Shown: one piece after another, positions 9,785-20,190 of the stretch
Numbering within the stretch: position 1 is the first letter of the stretch
How the letters are laid out: each line of letters starts with the position of its first letter
DNA from: Polaromonas sp.
GTDB taxonomy: Bacteria > Pseudomonadota > Gammaproteobacteria > Burkholderiales > Burkholderiaceae_C
Assembly (NCBI RefSeq): GCF_012927485.1
Contig: NZ_JABBPC010000009.1
Location: forward strand, 124,001-188,000
DNA: 64,000 nucleotides
Direction of reading: 5' to 3'
The notes under the pieces: generated by a model
The model's database searches: none
The model's input: the letters and a program-made list of their open reading frames with translations, nothing else
Told to the model about the DNA's origin: nothing
Made by a program: the position numbers and the translations under genes

Positions 9785-10068
9785 CACGAGAAACCGTTTT
9801 TCTCATCACTAAAAAATTAAGCCAGGCCTGTCCACTCCCTTACAAGCTTCCGGGCTATTTCATTCAAAAGCGCGTCAACGCCTTAAGCTTGCGCGGGGCG
9901 CCGCCTTGGCCCTGCAGCCACCTGCCAGGTTTTTGCAGCAGAACCCAAGTCGCCGTGCTTGATTAAACGGCTCAGTTTCTGAGTCCCGTTTTTTGGATGC
10001 TTCTCAAGCCATTCAAAATAACGTCGAAAATACACTCCACTTCTAAATTTCAGCGCGAAAACTGCACC

Positions 10069-10512
10069 ATGAGTCTCCAAAAATCAGTCAAGGAACGTTT
10101 TTTCCATGCCCTCGGATTCGAGATCTTGGCTATCGGTATTTGTGCGCCTGCGGGTGCCTGGTTGCTAGGCTATCCGCTACTGCACATCGGTCTGTTAACA
10201 CTGATGATTTCTCTGATCGCAATGGTCTGGAATATGGTGTTCAACGCCCTCTTCGACCGGGCACAGCGCCGCATGGGCTTCAAACGGACGCTGTTAGCGC
10301 GGGGCGTACATGCTGTGTTGTTCGAAGTGGGTCTGATCATGGCCGTGGTGCCGCTGGCCGCTTGGTGGCTGAACATCGGTCTTTGGGAGGCCTTTGTGCT
10401 GGACATCGGTATCGCACTCTTCTTCCTGCCCTATAGCTTCGCTTTCAACTGGACCTACGACCATGTGCGCGAGGCGATAGTTGCTCGCCGACGCAACTCC
10501 GTAACTGCTTGA
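10069..10512 (+). CDS. PACE-family multidrug/biocide efflux transporter
   Basis: 147 residues with four hydrophobic segments in two tandem bacterial transmembrane-pair units. The first starts ERFFHALGFEILAI and the second RTLLARGVHAVLFEVGLIM. Conserved family features visible are the membrane glutamate (FEILAI), WNMVFNALFDR, and the repeat end FNWTYDHVR. Members related to AceI export chlorhexidine, proflavine or short diamines; the natural substrate here is unknown. The frame is open upstream to 9997, but MSLQKSVKERFFHA at 10069 is the usual family N-terminus. Confidence 0.88.
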   Translation: MSLQKSVKERFFHALGFEILAIGICAPAGAWLLGYPLLHIGLLTLMISLIAMVWNMVFNALFDRAQRRMGFKRTLLARGVHAVLFEVGLIMAVVPLAAWWLNIGLWEAFVLDIGIALFFLPYSFAFNWTYDHVREAIVARRRNSVTA

Positions 10513-10530
10513 GGCCGTTTTGCCAAGGCG

Positions 10531-11238
10531 TTACTTCATTTGAACTGAACCGCTGACGTTCACCACCACCGTGCTCTTGCCGGCTTCCACCGAAATTGGC
10601 GAATCTGACGTTCCCACCTTTGCCTGCATGGCCATCAAGCGTGGACGCGGCGTGTACCCCTGGTCGCTGGAGTTGATGGAGACCTCGCGCAAAGCGTAGC
10701 CGCCAAAACCAAAGCTTTTGGCGATTTCGCCCGCTTTGGACTTGAAGTGCTCAATCGCCTCGGTTTGTGCGTCGCCCTCCACCTTGGCGCGTCGCTCTCG
10801 ACTCAGGGCAAAACTGACACTCCCCATGGTGAGGGTCTGAATCTTTCCGGCCGTACTGGTGATACGTGGAAAATCCTTGCCTTCCAGAACCAATTCGGTA
10901 GAACCGCTCCAACCATTGATCTTGCCGTCTTTTCCAAAGCGCGGGTTGAGACTGAAGTTGCCAGTTCGTACCTCCATCTGACTGGGCACTGCGGCTTGCT
11001 TAGCTTGGGCCAGCGCGGCATCGAGCGCCTGCTTAAGCTGTGTCTGGACGCTGCTCGCGTCGGCGCCGTCGCGCGTGGTGTTCATCGATATTGAAATTAA
11101 ATCTTGCTGCACTTCCACCGTTCCGCTGGCTGAGAGCTGTGCCACATTCTGCAGCGATTCACGCTGTGCAGACTGCGCAAATACCCCTGTCACGCAAGCC
11201 AACAGGGCAGAAGCTGCTATTAGTTTTGTAGTACGCAT
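10531..11238 (-). CDS. Periplasmic SIMPL-domain (DUF541) protein
   Basis: 235 residues. A signal peptide (KLIAASALLACVTGVFAQ) is followed by a SIMPL domain: QLSASGTVEVQQDLISISMNT, a helix LKQALDAALAQAKQ, NFSLNPRF, and the C-terminal strand STVVVNVSGSVQMK. E. coli YggE, a relative, is linked to oxidative stress; mechanism is unknown. It is convergent with the PACE gene (18 bp apart). Confidence 0.86.
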   Translation of the reverse strand: MRTTKLIAASALLACVTGVFAQSAQRESLQNVAQLSASGTVEVQQDLISISMNTTRDGADASSVQTQLKQALDAALAQAKQAAVPSQMEVRTGNFSLNPRFGKDGKINGWSGSTELVLEGKDFPRITSTAGKIQTLTMGSVSFALSRERRAKVEGDAQTEAIEHFKSKAGEIAKSFGFGGYALREVSINSSDQGYTPRPRLMAMQAKVGTSDSPISVEAGKSTVVVNVSGSVQMK

Positions 11239-11902
11239 TGAATTATTTACCTTTCAGGTGGTGAAAAAGCAATAGAAACAGGAAAAAAATTCCCTGGCGA
11301 CGCGGCGTAAAGGAAAGCCGGCGCGGTACCTTGCATTTTGCTTGCTATCCGGCCGCAACAAGTCGGGGGTCTATTCAACACGGCTATCGCGTTGGTGATA
11401 CCGCCTCTAAGCCGAACGCGGTTTATTGACGTTGATTAATAGGTACGCAAGGAAAAGACGCATCAAATACCAGCACTTGACCAAAAAAATCAGTCTTACC
11501 GATAGACCTGTCAAGTCATCCACCTTCAACATGTCGGGCGAAATGCTGACGCGCTACGGAAAATTCCAAGTTGCCCCGGCGAACATCCGTCGCGACACAA
11601 CCGCATGGATACACACGTCGGCCAGGGCAATCGGGCGAGAAAGTGATTATTTTTGACGTTCTCATAGGTGGATTATTTTGACTTTTAAGAGAGAGTTCGT
11701 CTCAGAAAAGTACCCACTCTTCAATGGGCGACTAAGCCTTTTTAGAACAACGTTTTGAGACTTAAGTAACGCCAATAAGCCTTTAGGTTTACCATCTGCA
11801 TGTAATAGAAACTTTTGTAATAGTGTGTCAAGGTGACTAAAAAAAGAGACATCTTGAGGTTTCAGCGCTCAGAATAGCGCTGTTACAAATTACCAAATAC
11901 CT
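11239..11902. other. Intergenic region without a supported gene
   Basis: The 664 bp between the divergent SIMPL gene and ompR hold only one short frame (11426-11656, 76 residues) of no recognisable family and no clear ribosome-binding site. The 3' part (about 11640-11900) is AT-rich and probably contains the ompR promoter; no operator was identified. Confidence 0.5.
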
Positions 11903-12640
11903 ATGACTCAAGCTACCTCAACGGCTCGTGCCGACAAAATCCTGATTCTTGATGATGACGCTCGAATTCGCGACCTATTACGCCGCTATTTGGCCCAGGA
12001 AGGTTTTGAGGTGATCCTCGCAGAAGACAGCAAGGCACTCAACCGCATCATGATGCGCGACGCCGTCGATCTGATCGTGCTGGACCTGATGATGCCCGGC
12101 GAAGACGGCCTCTCCATTTGCCGTCGCTTGCGTGCGGCCAATGACCGTACACCCATCATCATGCTCACGGCCAAGGGCGAAGACGTAGACCGCATCGTCG
12201 GGCTGGAAGTCGGCGCCGATGATTACCTGGCCAAACCCTTCAATCCGCGGGAACTACTGGCTCGGATTCACGCTGTCTTGCGCCGCCGACCCGCAGCCGA
12301 GGTGCCGGGTGCACCGTCCAGTGACCAAGAGGTGATTACATTCGGCCCATTTTCGTTTGACATGGGCCTCAGGACTCTGCATAAAAATGGCGAAGAGTTG
12401 CCCCTTACCACGGGCGAATTTGCCATGCTAAAAACCTTGGTGCGCCACCCCCGTCAGCCGCTTTCCCGCGAAAAACTGGCGCAACTGGCGCGTGGCCGTG
12501 AGTTCGAGCCCTTTGACCGCAGCTTGGACGTGCAGGTGTCACGCCTCCGAAAATTGATCGAGATGGACGCCGCCGTGCCGCGCTACATCCAGACAGTCTG
12601 GGGCATCGGCTATGTGTTTGTACCGGACGGAACCAACTAG
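11903..12640 (+). CDS. ompR: OmpR-type two-component response regulator
   Basis: 245 residues. Receiver domain (about 12-125): acidic pair LILDDDARIR, phospho-acceptor aspartate in LIVLDLMMPGEDG, and lysine in DYLAKPFNPREL. A winged-helix DNA-binding domain of the OmpR/PhoB class follows (LTTGEFAMLKTLVRHPRQPLSREKL, then SLDVQVSRLRKLIE and YIQTVWGIGYVF). The neighbouring sensor kinase is 141 bp downstream on the same strand. The match to OmpR itself is good but its targets cannot be read from the window. Confidence 0.85.
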   Translation: MTQATSTARADKILILDDDARIRDLLRRYLAQEGFEVILAEDSKALNRIMMRDAVDLIVLDLMMPGEDGLSICRRLRAANDRTPIIMLTAKGEDVDRIVGLEVGADDYLAKPFNPRELLARIHAVLRRRPAAEVPGAPSSDQEVITFGPFSFDMGLRTLHKNGEELPLTTGEFAMLKTLVRHPRQPLSREKLAQLARGREFEPFDRSLDVQVSRLRKLIEMDAAVPRYIQTVWGIGYVFVPDGTN

Positions 12641-12781
12641 GCCACACCGGATACGCCGACCTTTGCCCGAATCGCAAGCGCCATTGCGTGCTCCCATCGT
12701 CTTGTTGTCGGGCACCGGGCGCTTGATACTTTGAGATAGCCACGTCCATCTTCGCATCGCCAAGTCCCTGTCATCTCCCCC

Positions 12782-14158
12782 ATGGACGCTACTAATCCAA
12801 TGCCGCTTGAAACTGGACCTGCGCCGCTGGAAATGCGACCGCACAGGGGCTACAGCCTGTTCTGGCGGACCTTTTTCTTTCTGGCGCTGCTCCTGTTCGG
12901 CTCAATTGTGGCCTGGCTGCAAACCTTCCGCGCGCTGGAATCCGAACCGCGCGCGATCCAAAGCGCGCAGCAGCTCGCATCGCTCGTCAATTTGAGCCGT
13001 GTCGCGCTTCGCTATTCCGATTCCATCGCCCGCGTCTCATTGATCAAGACCCTGGCCGACGAGGAGCAGGTCCGCATCACGCAGCGTGAACCCACCGACA
13101 AGTTCGAACTGTTCGATAGCGACGAACTGGGCAAGCGCATTGGAGAAAAACTTAAGACCCGACTGGGCTATGACACGGTTGTAGCCAGCGCTGTCAATGG
13201 GCAAAAGGGTTTGTGGGTCGGCTTTACCATCGACGAAGACTCTTATTGGCTGCTCACCGACCCCTCTAAAGTCGGCCCCTCTCGCAACAGCACCTGGGTG
13301 ATCTGGCTCATTACAGCCGCCGCCTTATCGCTCGCCGGAGCGGCCTTCATCGCGCGCCTGATCAACCGGCCGCTCAAGCAGCTTTCGTTTGCGGCCAGCC
13401 GCATGCGTGATGGGGATTTCGATGCCAGTCGGCTCGACGAGAAAGTCGCCACCAGCGAGATCCGTGAGGTCAATATCGGCTTTAACCGGATGGCTGAGCA
13501 ACTGTCAAAAATAGAGCAGGACCGCGTCATCATGTTGGCCGGCATTTCCCACGATTTGCGCACGCCGCTGGCGCGCCTGCGACTGGAAACCGAACTGAGC
13601 GTGTCAGACCTCGATGCGCGCGCCCACATGGCGGCGGACATTGCCCAGCTCGATGCGATCATCGATAAATTTCTGGACTACGCGCGGCCCGAGCCACCGC
13701 ACCTTGAGGCAGTGTCTCTGAATGCCGTGGTTGCCGCTGCCGTGTACGCCGTATCCGACTATGAAGACATGCGCGTGACCGTGAACATTTCTGAGAACAT
13801 GACTATTCTGGCTGATCAGGTTGAGCTTTCTCGCGTCATCTCCAACCTGCTTGAAAATGCCAGGCGTTATGGCAAAACCCCTGAAACGGGTATCGCCTGG
13901 GTCGAAATTGTTGCCCGGATTCGCGACCAATGGGTGCTGATCAAAGTGCGTGACCATGGCAAGGGAGTGGCGCCTGAAATTCTTCCCAAGCTTACAAGCC
14001 CGTTTTTTCGGGGTGACGCAGCCCGCACCGCGGCAACGGGTGCCGGCTTAGGCTTGGCGATTGTCGAAAAAACCATTCACCGCATGGGCGGTATGTTTAG
14101 TTTGGCCAACACGGCTTCAGGTGGACTGGTCGCGCATATCAAGTTGCGCAGGGCTTAA
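12782..14158 (+). CDS. envZ: EnvZ-like membrane sensor histidine kinase
   Basis: 458 residues. Two transmembrane segments flank a periplasmic region (first about FFFLALLLFGSIVAWL; second about VIWLITAAALSLAGAAFIARLI), then HAMP, a HisKA box GISHDLRTPLARLRLETEL with the phospho-accepting His, and an ATPase domain with the N box (LSRVISNLLENARRYG), VRDHGKGV, and the G box (GAGLGLAIVEKTI). Partner of the upstream regulator. Convergent with ispF. No strong ribosome-binding site before the ATG; a start 17 codons later (MRPHRG) is possible. Confidence 0.84.
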   Translation: MDATNPMPLETGPAPLEMRPHRGYSLFWRTFFFLALLLFGSIVAWLQTFRALESEPRAIQSAQQLASLVNLSRVALRYSDSIARVSLIKTLADEEQVRITQREPTDKFELFDSDELGKRIGEKLKTRLGYDTVVASAVNGQKGLWVGFTIDEDSYWLLTDPSKVGPSRNSTWVIWLITAAALSLAGAAFIARLINRPLKQLSFAASRMRDGDFDASRLDEKVATSEIREVNIGFNRMAEQLSKIEQDRVIMLAGISHDLRTPLARLRLETELSVSDLDARAHMAADIAQLDAIIDKFLDYARPEPPHLEAVSLNAVVAAAVYAVSDYEDMRVTVNISENMTILADQVELSRVISNLLENARRYGKTPETGIAWVEIVARIRDQWVLIKVRDHGKGVAPEILPKLTSPFFRGDAARTAATGAGLGLAIVEKTIHRMGGMFSLANTASGGLVAHIKLRRA

Positions 14159-14263
14159 CGTTTCTTCGGCAACGTTGGCATTTAAAGAAGGTGTGCATCG
14201 TCGGCTATGCCGCGAGCTGTCTTTTAAATAATCTGGCTTTAGACTTAGCAAACCGTCCTATTA

Positions 14264-14282
14264 TGCTATCAATAAAATAGCA
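14264..14282. repeat. Short hairpin TGCTAT-loop-ATAGCA after ispF
   Basis: A 6-bp inverted repeat (14264-14269 with 14277-14282) lies directly before the ispF stop codon complement. It could be a weak end-of-transcript structure or a short interspersed repeat; there is no T tract in the ispF direction beyond the loop. Confidence 0.4.
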
Positions 14283-14801
14283 CTAGACCAGCAACACCAC
14301 GGCGCGAGCTTCCATGCTCAAGCCCTGCCCAACCGGGCCGAGCTTTTCTGCAGTCTTAGCTTTGACATTGACTCGGTCTTCTTCCACCCCCAGCGCCTCT
14401 GCGATTCGGGCGCGCATGGCTGGAATGTACGGCGCGAGTTTCGGAGCCTGCGCGATCACGGTACTGTCGATGTTGCCAATCGTGTGCCCACGCCCGACCA
14501 GCAGACGCCCTACCTCTGAAAGAAGTTGCATCGAATCCGCGCCTTTAAAACGCGCGTCCGTGTCCGGAAAATGAGCCCCGATGTCACCCAGCCCCGCAGC
14601 GCCCAGCAATGCGTCAGTAATCGCATGCAAAAGGACGTCGGCGTCGGAATGTCCCAACAATCCCAGCGGGTGTGGAATTTCAACGCCACCGATCATGAGC
14701 TTGCGCCCCGGTACCAGCGCATGGGTATCCCAGCCTTCACCGATCCGAACTGATCGGAACTGTGGGACCTGCGGGCGCTCGGGCGTCTGGTCGGAATTCA
14801 T
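14283..14801 (-). CDS. ispF: 2-C-methyl-D-erythritol 2,4-cyclodiphosphate synthase
   Basis: MEP-pathway enzyme that makes MEcPP for isoprenoid synthesis. 172 residues from ATG 14801. The zinc-site motif [14 protein letters not shown] is near the N-terminus, with [38 protein letters not shown] split across the active site, and [12 protein letters not shown] and [12 protein letters not shown] further on. A TTG five codons upstream (14816) is also in frame. ispD lies immediately upstream on the same strand (55 bp), forming the usual ispDF unit. Confidence 0.95.
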   Translation of the reverse strand: MNSDQTPERPQVPQFRSVRIGEGWDTHALVPGRKLMIGGVEIPHPLGLLGHSDADVLLHAITDALLGAAGLGDIGAHFPDTDARFKGADSMQLLSEVGRLLVGRGHTIGNIDSTVIAQAPKLAPYIPAMRARIAEALGVEEDRVNVKAKTAEKLGPVGQGLSMEARAVVLLV

Positions 14802-14856
14802 GGCATCGACTTTCAAATAGATTTGAGGAATTGTTTTTGCGCGGCTGGCGAAAACA

Positions 14857-15573
14857 TTAGTCCGCGCGCCTGCGGTTCAAAAGGATCGCTTCGGCCAACA
14901 CGAAGTCGTCAGGATAGGTGACCTTAAAATTTTGTGCGCTGCCAGGGACGAGTTTTGGGGCCAGGCCCAAAGCCTCGATGGCGCTGGATTCGTCAGTGAC
15001 GGCTCCCACCGCAACGTCCAGCGCCTGCATCAAGGTACCGATGCGGAACATCTGTGGCGTTTGTGCCAGCCATTTGTCGGCGCGGTCCATCGTGGCGGCC
15101 ACACGCCCCTTGTCTGCTAACAGTCCTTCACACTTCAGTGTGTCCGGTAAGCGGTGTGCGAGCAGCCCCCCCACGTCATCCTGCTGGCAGGCATCAATCA
15201 ATTGGTTGATTTGCGCAACGGTCACCAGGCACCGGGCCGCATCGTGCACGAGCACCCAGTCATGCGGCGCAGCCCCGGAATCGATCAGCGCTTCGAGGCC
15301 ATTGCGCACACTGTCGGCCCGGCTAGTCCCGCCGCACGCGACCACCTCAAACGGCTTGTCCTGAATCTGCCCAAAAAATTGATCGCCCGGTGCCACCACG
15401 ACAAGCGTTCGGGCCAAGCGGGCCACCTCCAAAAAAGCCTTTAAAGTGTGTAGAACCATGGCCTGGCCCGCAATCACTTGGTATTGTTTAGCGACGAGCG
15501 ATCCAGCGCGGCTGCCCTGCCCCGCGCAAGGGATCAGTGCAAAAAAACGGGGATTGGCACTGTTTGTCATCAT
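14857..15573 (-). CDS. ispD: 2-C-methyl-D-erythritol 4-phosphate cytidylyltransferase
   Basis: MEP-pathway enzyme that joins CTP and MEP. About 239 residues. The nucleotide-binding motif [14 protein letters not shown] is at the N-terminus (family A-A-G-x-G-x-R pattern, here C-A-G), then [25 protein letters not shown] and the C-terminal [19 protein letters not shown]. The long open frame up to 15615 adds 14 residues that do not resemble the family, so a start at the ATG pair 15573/15570 is chosen. Divergent from mfd. Confidence 0.93.
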   Translation of the reverse strand: MMTNSANPRFFALIPCAGQGSRAGSLVAKQYQVIAGQAMVLHTLKAFLEVARLARTLVVVAPGDQFFGQIQDKPFEVVACGGTSRADSVRNGLEALIDSGAAPHDWVLVHDAARCLVTVAQINQLIDACQQDDVGGLLAHRLPDTLKCEGLLADKGRVAATMDRADKWLAQTPQMFRIGTLMQALDVAVGAVTDESSAIEALGLAPKLVPGSAQNFKVTYPDDFVLAEAILLNRRRAD

Positions 15574-15742
15574 CACTTCATCATAGATTCTAAAATCGAG
15601 GCTTAAACCAAGCATTGCTGCTCCTAAAACGGCCCACTTCGCAGTGGGATGAGTTGCCCCGCTTTTGCAGCAAATTTTCCATCCAATGATTTTTGAATGC
15701 TTTTTTCAAGCCTAGACTTGACCTTCGACGGCGCACCCATTA

Positions 15743-18700
15743 ATGCATCTACCTTCACTTGTTTCCGGCAAACGCTACACCCTACCGCAACCTGCAGGCT
15801 CAGCCGACGCCTTGCTGTTGGCCCGCCTGGGGCAACGTGAAAAAGCCGCAGGCAAGCCCACCGCGATCATTACGTCGGACGCGAGCACCGCCCAACGCTT
15901 GATGGACGAGATCGCATTTTTTGCGCCTGATCTGCGTTGTGCGCTTTTCCCCGACTGGGAAACCCTGCCTTACGACACCTTCTCACCGCACCAGGATCTC
16001 ATCAGCGAACGGCTCGCGACGCTTTGGCGCATTTCGCAGCGCGACAAGGAAACTGGCGCGGACGTCGTCATCGTGCCAGCCACCACCGCGCTGTACCGAC
16101 TTGCCCCCCCCAGTTTTTTGGCGGGCTACACGTTCGAGTTCAAGGTCAAGCAAAAACTCGACGAAACCCGGCTGAAAGCTCAACTCACACTGGCCGGCTA
16201 CAGCCACGTCGCGCAGGTAGTCAGCCCGGGCGAGTACGCGGTGCGCGGCGGCCTGATTGACCTTTTCCCGATGGGCTCCGCGGTGCCCTACCGGGTAGAC
16301 CTGTTTGACGACGAGATCGACAGCATTCGCACCTTTGACCCGGACAGCCAGCGCAGTCTCTATCCCGTGCCGGAAATACGCTTGCTGCCCGGCCGCGAGT
16401 TTCCAATGGACGAGGATGCGCGCGCCAAATTTCGCAGCCGCTGGCGCGAGTTGCTCGCCGGCGATCCGACCAAAAGCCGTCTCTACAAGGACATGGGAAA
16501 CGGAGTCGCCACCGCCGGAATCGAATACTACTTGCCGCTGTTTTTCGAAGAAACCGCCACTGTCTTCGATTACCTGGGGAATGACGCAACGGTCGTGCTG
16601 CACGGCGACCTGGAACCGGCTTTTCAGCGTTTCTGGCAAGACACCAAAGATCGTTATCGGCTGGTGCGTGACGCGCCTGATCGTCCTGCGCTGCCACCCG
16701 AGTCGCTTTTTTTAAGTACCGAGCAGTTTTACGCCCGGGCCAACGAATACGCACAACTGGCGATACGAGGCGCTGTAGAAGACGTTGCCGACAATGCCCA
16801 GTTCCAGAAACTCGGTGAAATGGCGGTCGTGCGCGGCGCCGAAGAGCCGCTGGCCCGTTTTAAGGGCCACGTGCGTACGACCCCGCACCGGGTACTGGTT
16901 CTGGCCGAAAGCGATGGCCGCCGCGAAAGCCTGCTCGACTTTCTGCGCGCCAGCAATGTCAGCCCGCCCGCGTTTGACTCGCTCGAAGATTTTCAGGCCA
17001 GCGACGAAAAAATCGGCATCGCCACCGCAGCGTTGAACACTGGCTTCAGCTGGATCGAAGCGGGTATCGACTTTGTCACAGAGACGGAGCTGTTTGCCGC
17101 AGGCGTCACCATTCGCCGACGCAACAAACGGCAGGAGCAGGTCAGCGATGTCGAAGCGCTGATCAAGGATCTCTCCGAACTCAAGGTCGGTGACCCTGTG
17201 GTTCACAGCGCGCACGGCATCGGGCGCTACCGCGGTCTGATGAATATGGATTTGGGTCAGGACAAGAACCCGGATGGTTCGCCCTCGCTGCAAGAATTTT
17301 TGCACCTTGAATATGCCGACAACGCCACGCTGTATGTGCCGGTTAGCCAGCTGCATCTGATTAGCCGCTACACCGGTGTAAGCGCCGAAGAAGCGCCGCT
17401 ACACCGGCTAGGCAGCGGCCAGTGGGAAAAAGCCAAGCGCAAGGCGGCCGAGCAAATCCGCGATTCTGCCGCCGAGCTGTTGAACATCTATGCCCGCCGC
17501 GCTGCGCGAGAAGGCCATGCCTTTCGCTACTCACCAAGTGACTACGAAACATTTGCCAACGATTTCGGTTTTGATGAAACCGCCGACCAACTCGCCGCCA
17601 TTCATGCGGTGATTCAGGACATGATCAGCCCGCGTCCGATGGATCGGCTGATCTGCGGCGATGTGGGTTTCGGAAAAACAGAAGTCGCCTTGCGCGCAGC
17701 TTTTATTGCCATCACGGGGGGCAAACAGGTCGCATTGCTCGCCCCGACCACGCTGCTCGCCGAGCAGCATTACCAAACGCTGGTAGACCGCTTTGCCAAG
17801 TGGCCGGTCAAGGTCGCCGAAATGAGTCGCTTCAGGTCGGCCAAAGAAATTACAGCTGCCGTCAAAGGTCTTGCTGACGGCAGCGTGGACATCGTGGTGG
17901 GCACCCATAAACTGCTGAGCAAAGACGTGAAGTTCCAGCAGCTGGGCCTGCTCATCATTGACGAAGAGCACCGGTTTGGTGTGCGTCACAAAGAATCCAT
18001 GAAAGCCATTCGCGCCGAGGTAGATGTGCTGACGCTTACCGCCACGCCTATTCCGCGCACGCTGGGCATGGCACTGGAAGGCCTGCGCGACCTCAGCGTC
18101 ATCGCCACCGCACCGCAGCGTCGTCTGGCGATCAAGACTTTCGTGCGCAGCGAAAGCAACGGTGTGATCCGTGAAGCCGTGCTGCGCGAGCTTAAACGCG
18201 GTGGACAGGTTTATTTTCTCCATAATGAAGTGGAGACCATTGAGAACCGACGGCAGAAACTCGAAGAATTGCTGCCCGAAGCGCGGATTGCAGTGGCCCA
18301 CGGCCAGATGCCCGAGCGCGACCTTGAGCGCGTGATGAAAGACTTTGTGGCCCAGCGCTACAACCTGCTGCTGTGTTCCACCATCATTGAAACCGGCATC
18401 GATGTGCCCAGCGCGAACACCATCTTGATGAGCCGAGCCGACAAGTTCGGCCTGGCACAACTGCACCAACTGCGCGGTCGTGTGGGTCGGAGCCACCATC
18501 AGGCATATGCCTACCTCATGGTGCCCGACATTGAGGGGCTCACCAAACAGGCGAGCCAGCGTTTGGAGGCGATCCAGCAAATGGAGGAACTTGGCTCAGG
18601 CTTTTACCTGGCCATGCACGACCTGGAGATTCGTGGCACGGGCGAGGTGCTGGGTGAAAACCAAAGCGGCAATATGCTGGAAATCGGCTTTCAACTCTAC

Positions 18701-19231
18701 AACGAGATGCTCGGCGAAGCCGTCGCTTCCCTCAAGGCCGGGCGTGAACCCGATTTGCTGTCGCCATTAAGCGTGACCACCGAGATTAACTTGCACTCCC
18801 CGGCGCTGCTACCCTCCGACTTCTGCGGCGATGTCCATCTGCGTCTGAGCTTCTACAAAAAGCTGGCCACGGCTAAAAACACTGATCAAATTGATGCCTT
18901 GCTCGAAGAAATAGTCGACCGTTTTGGCAAATTGCCAGCGCAAGCCCAAACCCTGATTGACGTGCATCGCCTGCGTGTGATTGCCAAACCTTATGGTGTG
19001 GTCAAGGTCGATGCGGCTCCTGGAGCGATCACCATCACGTTCAAAAAAGATCCTCCTATCGACTCAATGGCCATCATGCATTTGATTCAAAAAAACCGAC
19101 ACATTAAACTGGTCAGTAACGACAAACTGCGCATTGAGCGCGCGCTGGAAAAACCCAAAGACCGCGCGCAAATGGTACGCGACGTGTTGCGCTCGCTCGG
19201 ACAACCCCTCACGGAAGCTATCACCGCATGA
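15743..19231 (+). CDS. mfd: Transcription-repair coupling factor Mfd
   Basis: 1162-residue ATP-dependent translocase that removes stalled RNA polymerase and recruits UvrA. The N-terminal UvrB-like module is followed by an RNA-polymerase-interaction (CarD-like) domain around VGDPVVHSAHGIGRYRG. The helicase core has Walker A GDVGFGKTEVALRAA, a DEEH box (IIDEEHRFGVRH), TLTATPIPRT, and the RecG-like LRGRVGRS. A C-terminal TRCF domain completes the full-length architecture. The last codon overlaps the serB start (ATGA), so the two are probably co-translated. Confidence 0.97.
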   Translation: MHLPSLVSGKRYTLPQPAGSADALLLARLGQREKAAGKPTAIITSDASTAQRLMDEIAFFAPDLRCALFPDWETLPYDTFSPHQDLISERLATLWRISQRDKETGADVVIVPATTALYRLAPPSFLAGYTFEFKVKQKLDETRLKAQLTLAGYSHVAQVVSPGEYAVRGGLIDLFPMGSAVPYRVDLFDDEIDSIRTFDPDSQRSLYPVPEIRLLPGREFPMDEDARAKFRSRWRELLAGDPTKSRLYKDMGNGVATAGIEYYLPLFFEETATVFDYLGNDATVVLHGDLEPAFQRFWQDTKDRYRLVRDAPDRPALPPESLFLSTEQFYARANEYAQLAIRGAVEDVADNAQFQKLGEMAVVRGAEEPLARFKGHVRTTPHRVLVLAESDGRRESLLDFLRASNVSPPAFDSLEDFQASDEKIGIATAALNTGFSWIEAGIDFVTETELFAAGVTIRRRNKRQEQVSDVEALIKDLSELKVGDPVVHSAHGIGRYRGLMNMDLGQDKNPDGSPSLQEFLHLEYADNATLYVPVSQLHLISRYTGVSAEEAPLHRLGSGQWEKAKRKAAEQIRDSAAELLNIYARRAAREGHAFRYSPSDYETFANDFGFDETADQLAAIHAVIQDMISPRPMDRLICGDVGFGKTEVALRAAFIAITGGKQVALLAPTTLLAEQHYQTLVDRFAKWPVKVAEMSRFRSAKEITAAVKGLADGSVDIVVGTHKLLSKDVKFQQLGLLIIDEEHRFGVRHKESMKAIRAEVDVLTLTATPIPRTLGMALEGLRDLSVIATAPQRRLAIKTFVRSESNGVIREAVLRELKRGGQVYFLHNEVETIENRRQKLEELLPEARIAVAHGQMPERDLERVMKDFVAQRYNLLLCSTIIETGIDVPSANTILMSRADKFGLAQLHQLRGRVGRSHHQAYAYLMVPDIEGLTKQASQRLEAIQQMEELGSGFYLAMHDLEIRGTGEVLGENQSGNMLEIGFQLYNEMLGEAVASLKAGREPDLLSPLSVTTEINLHSPALLPSDFCGDVHLRLSFYKKLATAKNTDQIDALLEEIVDRFGKLPAQAQTLIDVHRLRVIAKPYGVVKVDAAPGAITITFKKDPPIDSMAIMHLIQKNRHIKLVSNDKLRIERALEKPKDRAQMVRDVLRSLGQPLTEAITA

Positions 19232-19941
19232 CTCCTGCCGAAATCTCTCCTGGCCTTGTCATCAACGTCGCCACGCCGGACTTGAAATTAAGCGACTTCA
19301 AACTCATCGCGTTCGACATGGACTCCACGCTCATCAACATTGAGTGTGTGGACGAAATCGCCGATGCGGCAGGCCGTAAAACGGAAGTGGCAGTCATCAC
19401 CGAAGCTGCCATGCGCGGAGAAATCATTGACTACAAAGAAAGCCTGCGCCAGCGCGTGGCGCTGCTAAAAGGCGTTACCGTCGCCCACATGGAACAGGTC
19501 TACACCCAGCGGCTGCAACTCAACCCGGGCGCGGCGGAACTGGTGCGTGCCTGCAAAACCGCAGGTATGAAGACTTTGCTGGTCAGCGGAGGTTTCACTT
19601 TTTTCACAGACCGTATCCGCGACGAGCTGGACCTTGACTACACCCGCTCCAATGTCCTGGAGATCAAAGACGGCTTGCTGACCGGACGCATGGTGGACCA
19701 GCCTTGGGGCGACATTTGCGATGGCGAAGAAAAACGCAAGATGCTGCTTCAAACCTGCGGAAATTTGGGCATCAATCCCCTGCAAGCCATTGCCATGGGA
19801 GACGGCGCCAACGACTTGCCTATGATGGGGATGGCCGGCTTGTCAGTGGCTTACCATGCCAAGCCCAAAGTACGTGAGCAGGCGATGGTTGCCATCAACG
19901 AAGGCGGTCTGGATCGCTTGCTCGAGATCTTGCTCGACTAA
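19228..19941 (+). CDS. serB: Phosphoserine phosphatase
   Basis: HAD-superfamily enzyme for the last step of serine synthesis. 237 residues. Motif I FDMDSTLINIE (DxDST), motif II LLVSGGFTFFTDRI, a Lys near KPKVREQA, and motif III IAMGDGANDLPMM. It lacks the N-terminal ACT regulatory domain of longer SerB proteins. Four-base overlap with mfd. Confidence 0.95.
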   Translation: MTPAEISPGLVINVATPDLKLSDFKLIAFDMDSTLINIECVDEIADAAGRKTEVAVITEAAMRGEIIDYKESLRQRVALLKGVTVAHMEQVYTQRLQLNPGAAELVRACKTAGMKTLLVSGGFTFFTDRIRDELDLDYTRSNVLEIKDGLLTGRMVDQPWGDICDGEEKRKMLLQTCGNLGINPLQAIAMGDGANDLPMMGMAGLSVAYHAKPKVREQAMVAINEGGLDRLLEILLD

Positions 19942-20190
19942 AGGGATCGCCGCCCCCGCTGGCAGCCAGCAGACTTGAAGACGGGTTCGGTGAAGGCCCC
20001 GTTAATTTCTGCTGATTCAACAGCGCGACAAGACCGCGCGGCACCGGCTCGTCGCTAAATTCCTTCTAACAATCCGGGCATTTAGCCGCTCTCGGCTGTG
20101 GCGATCCTACAAGTAAGTAGGAAACGTCTGATAGCGCGGCGTCCAAACTTTACCTAAACTCGCGCATATGTTTTAGCTGGAGACTTCCCT

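Noticed and set aside
17531-18580. 349-residue minus-strand frame opposite mfd
   Set aside because: Antisense to the conserved helicase core of mfd; composition is the mirror of that gene and no domain is visible.
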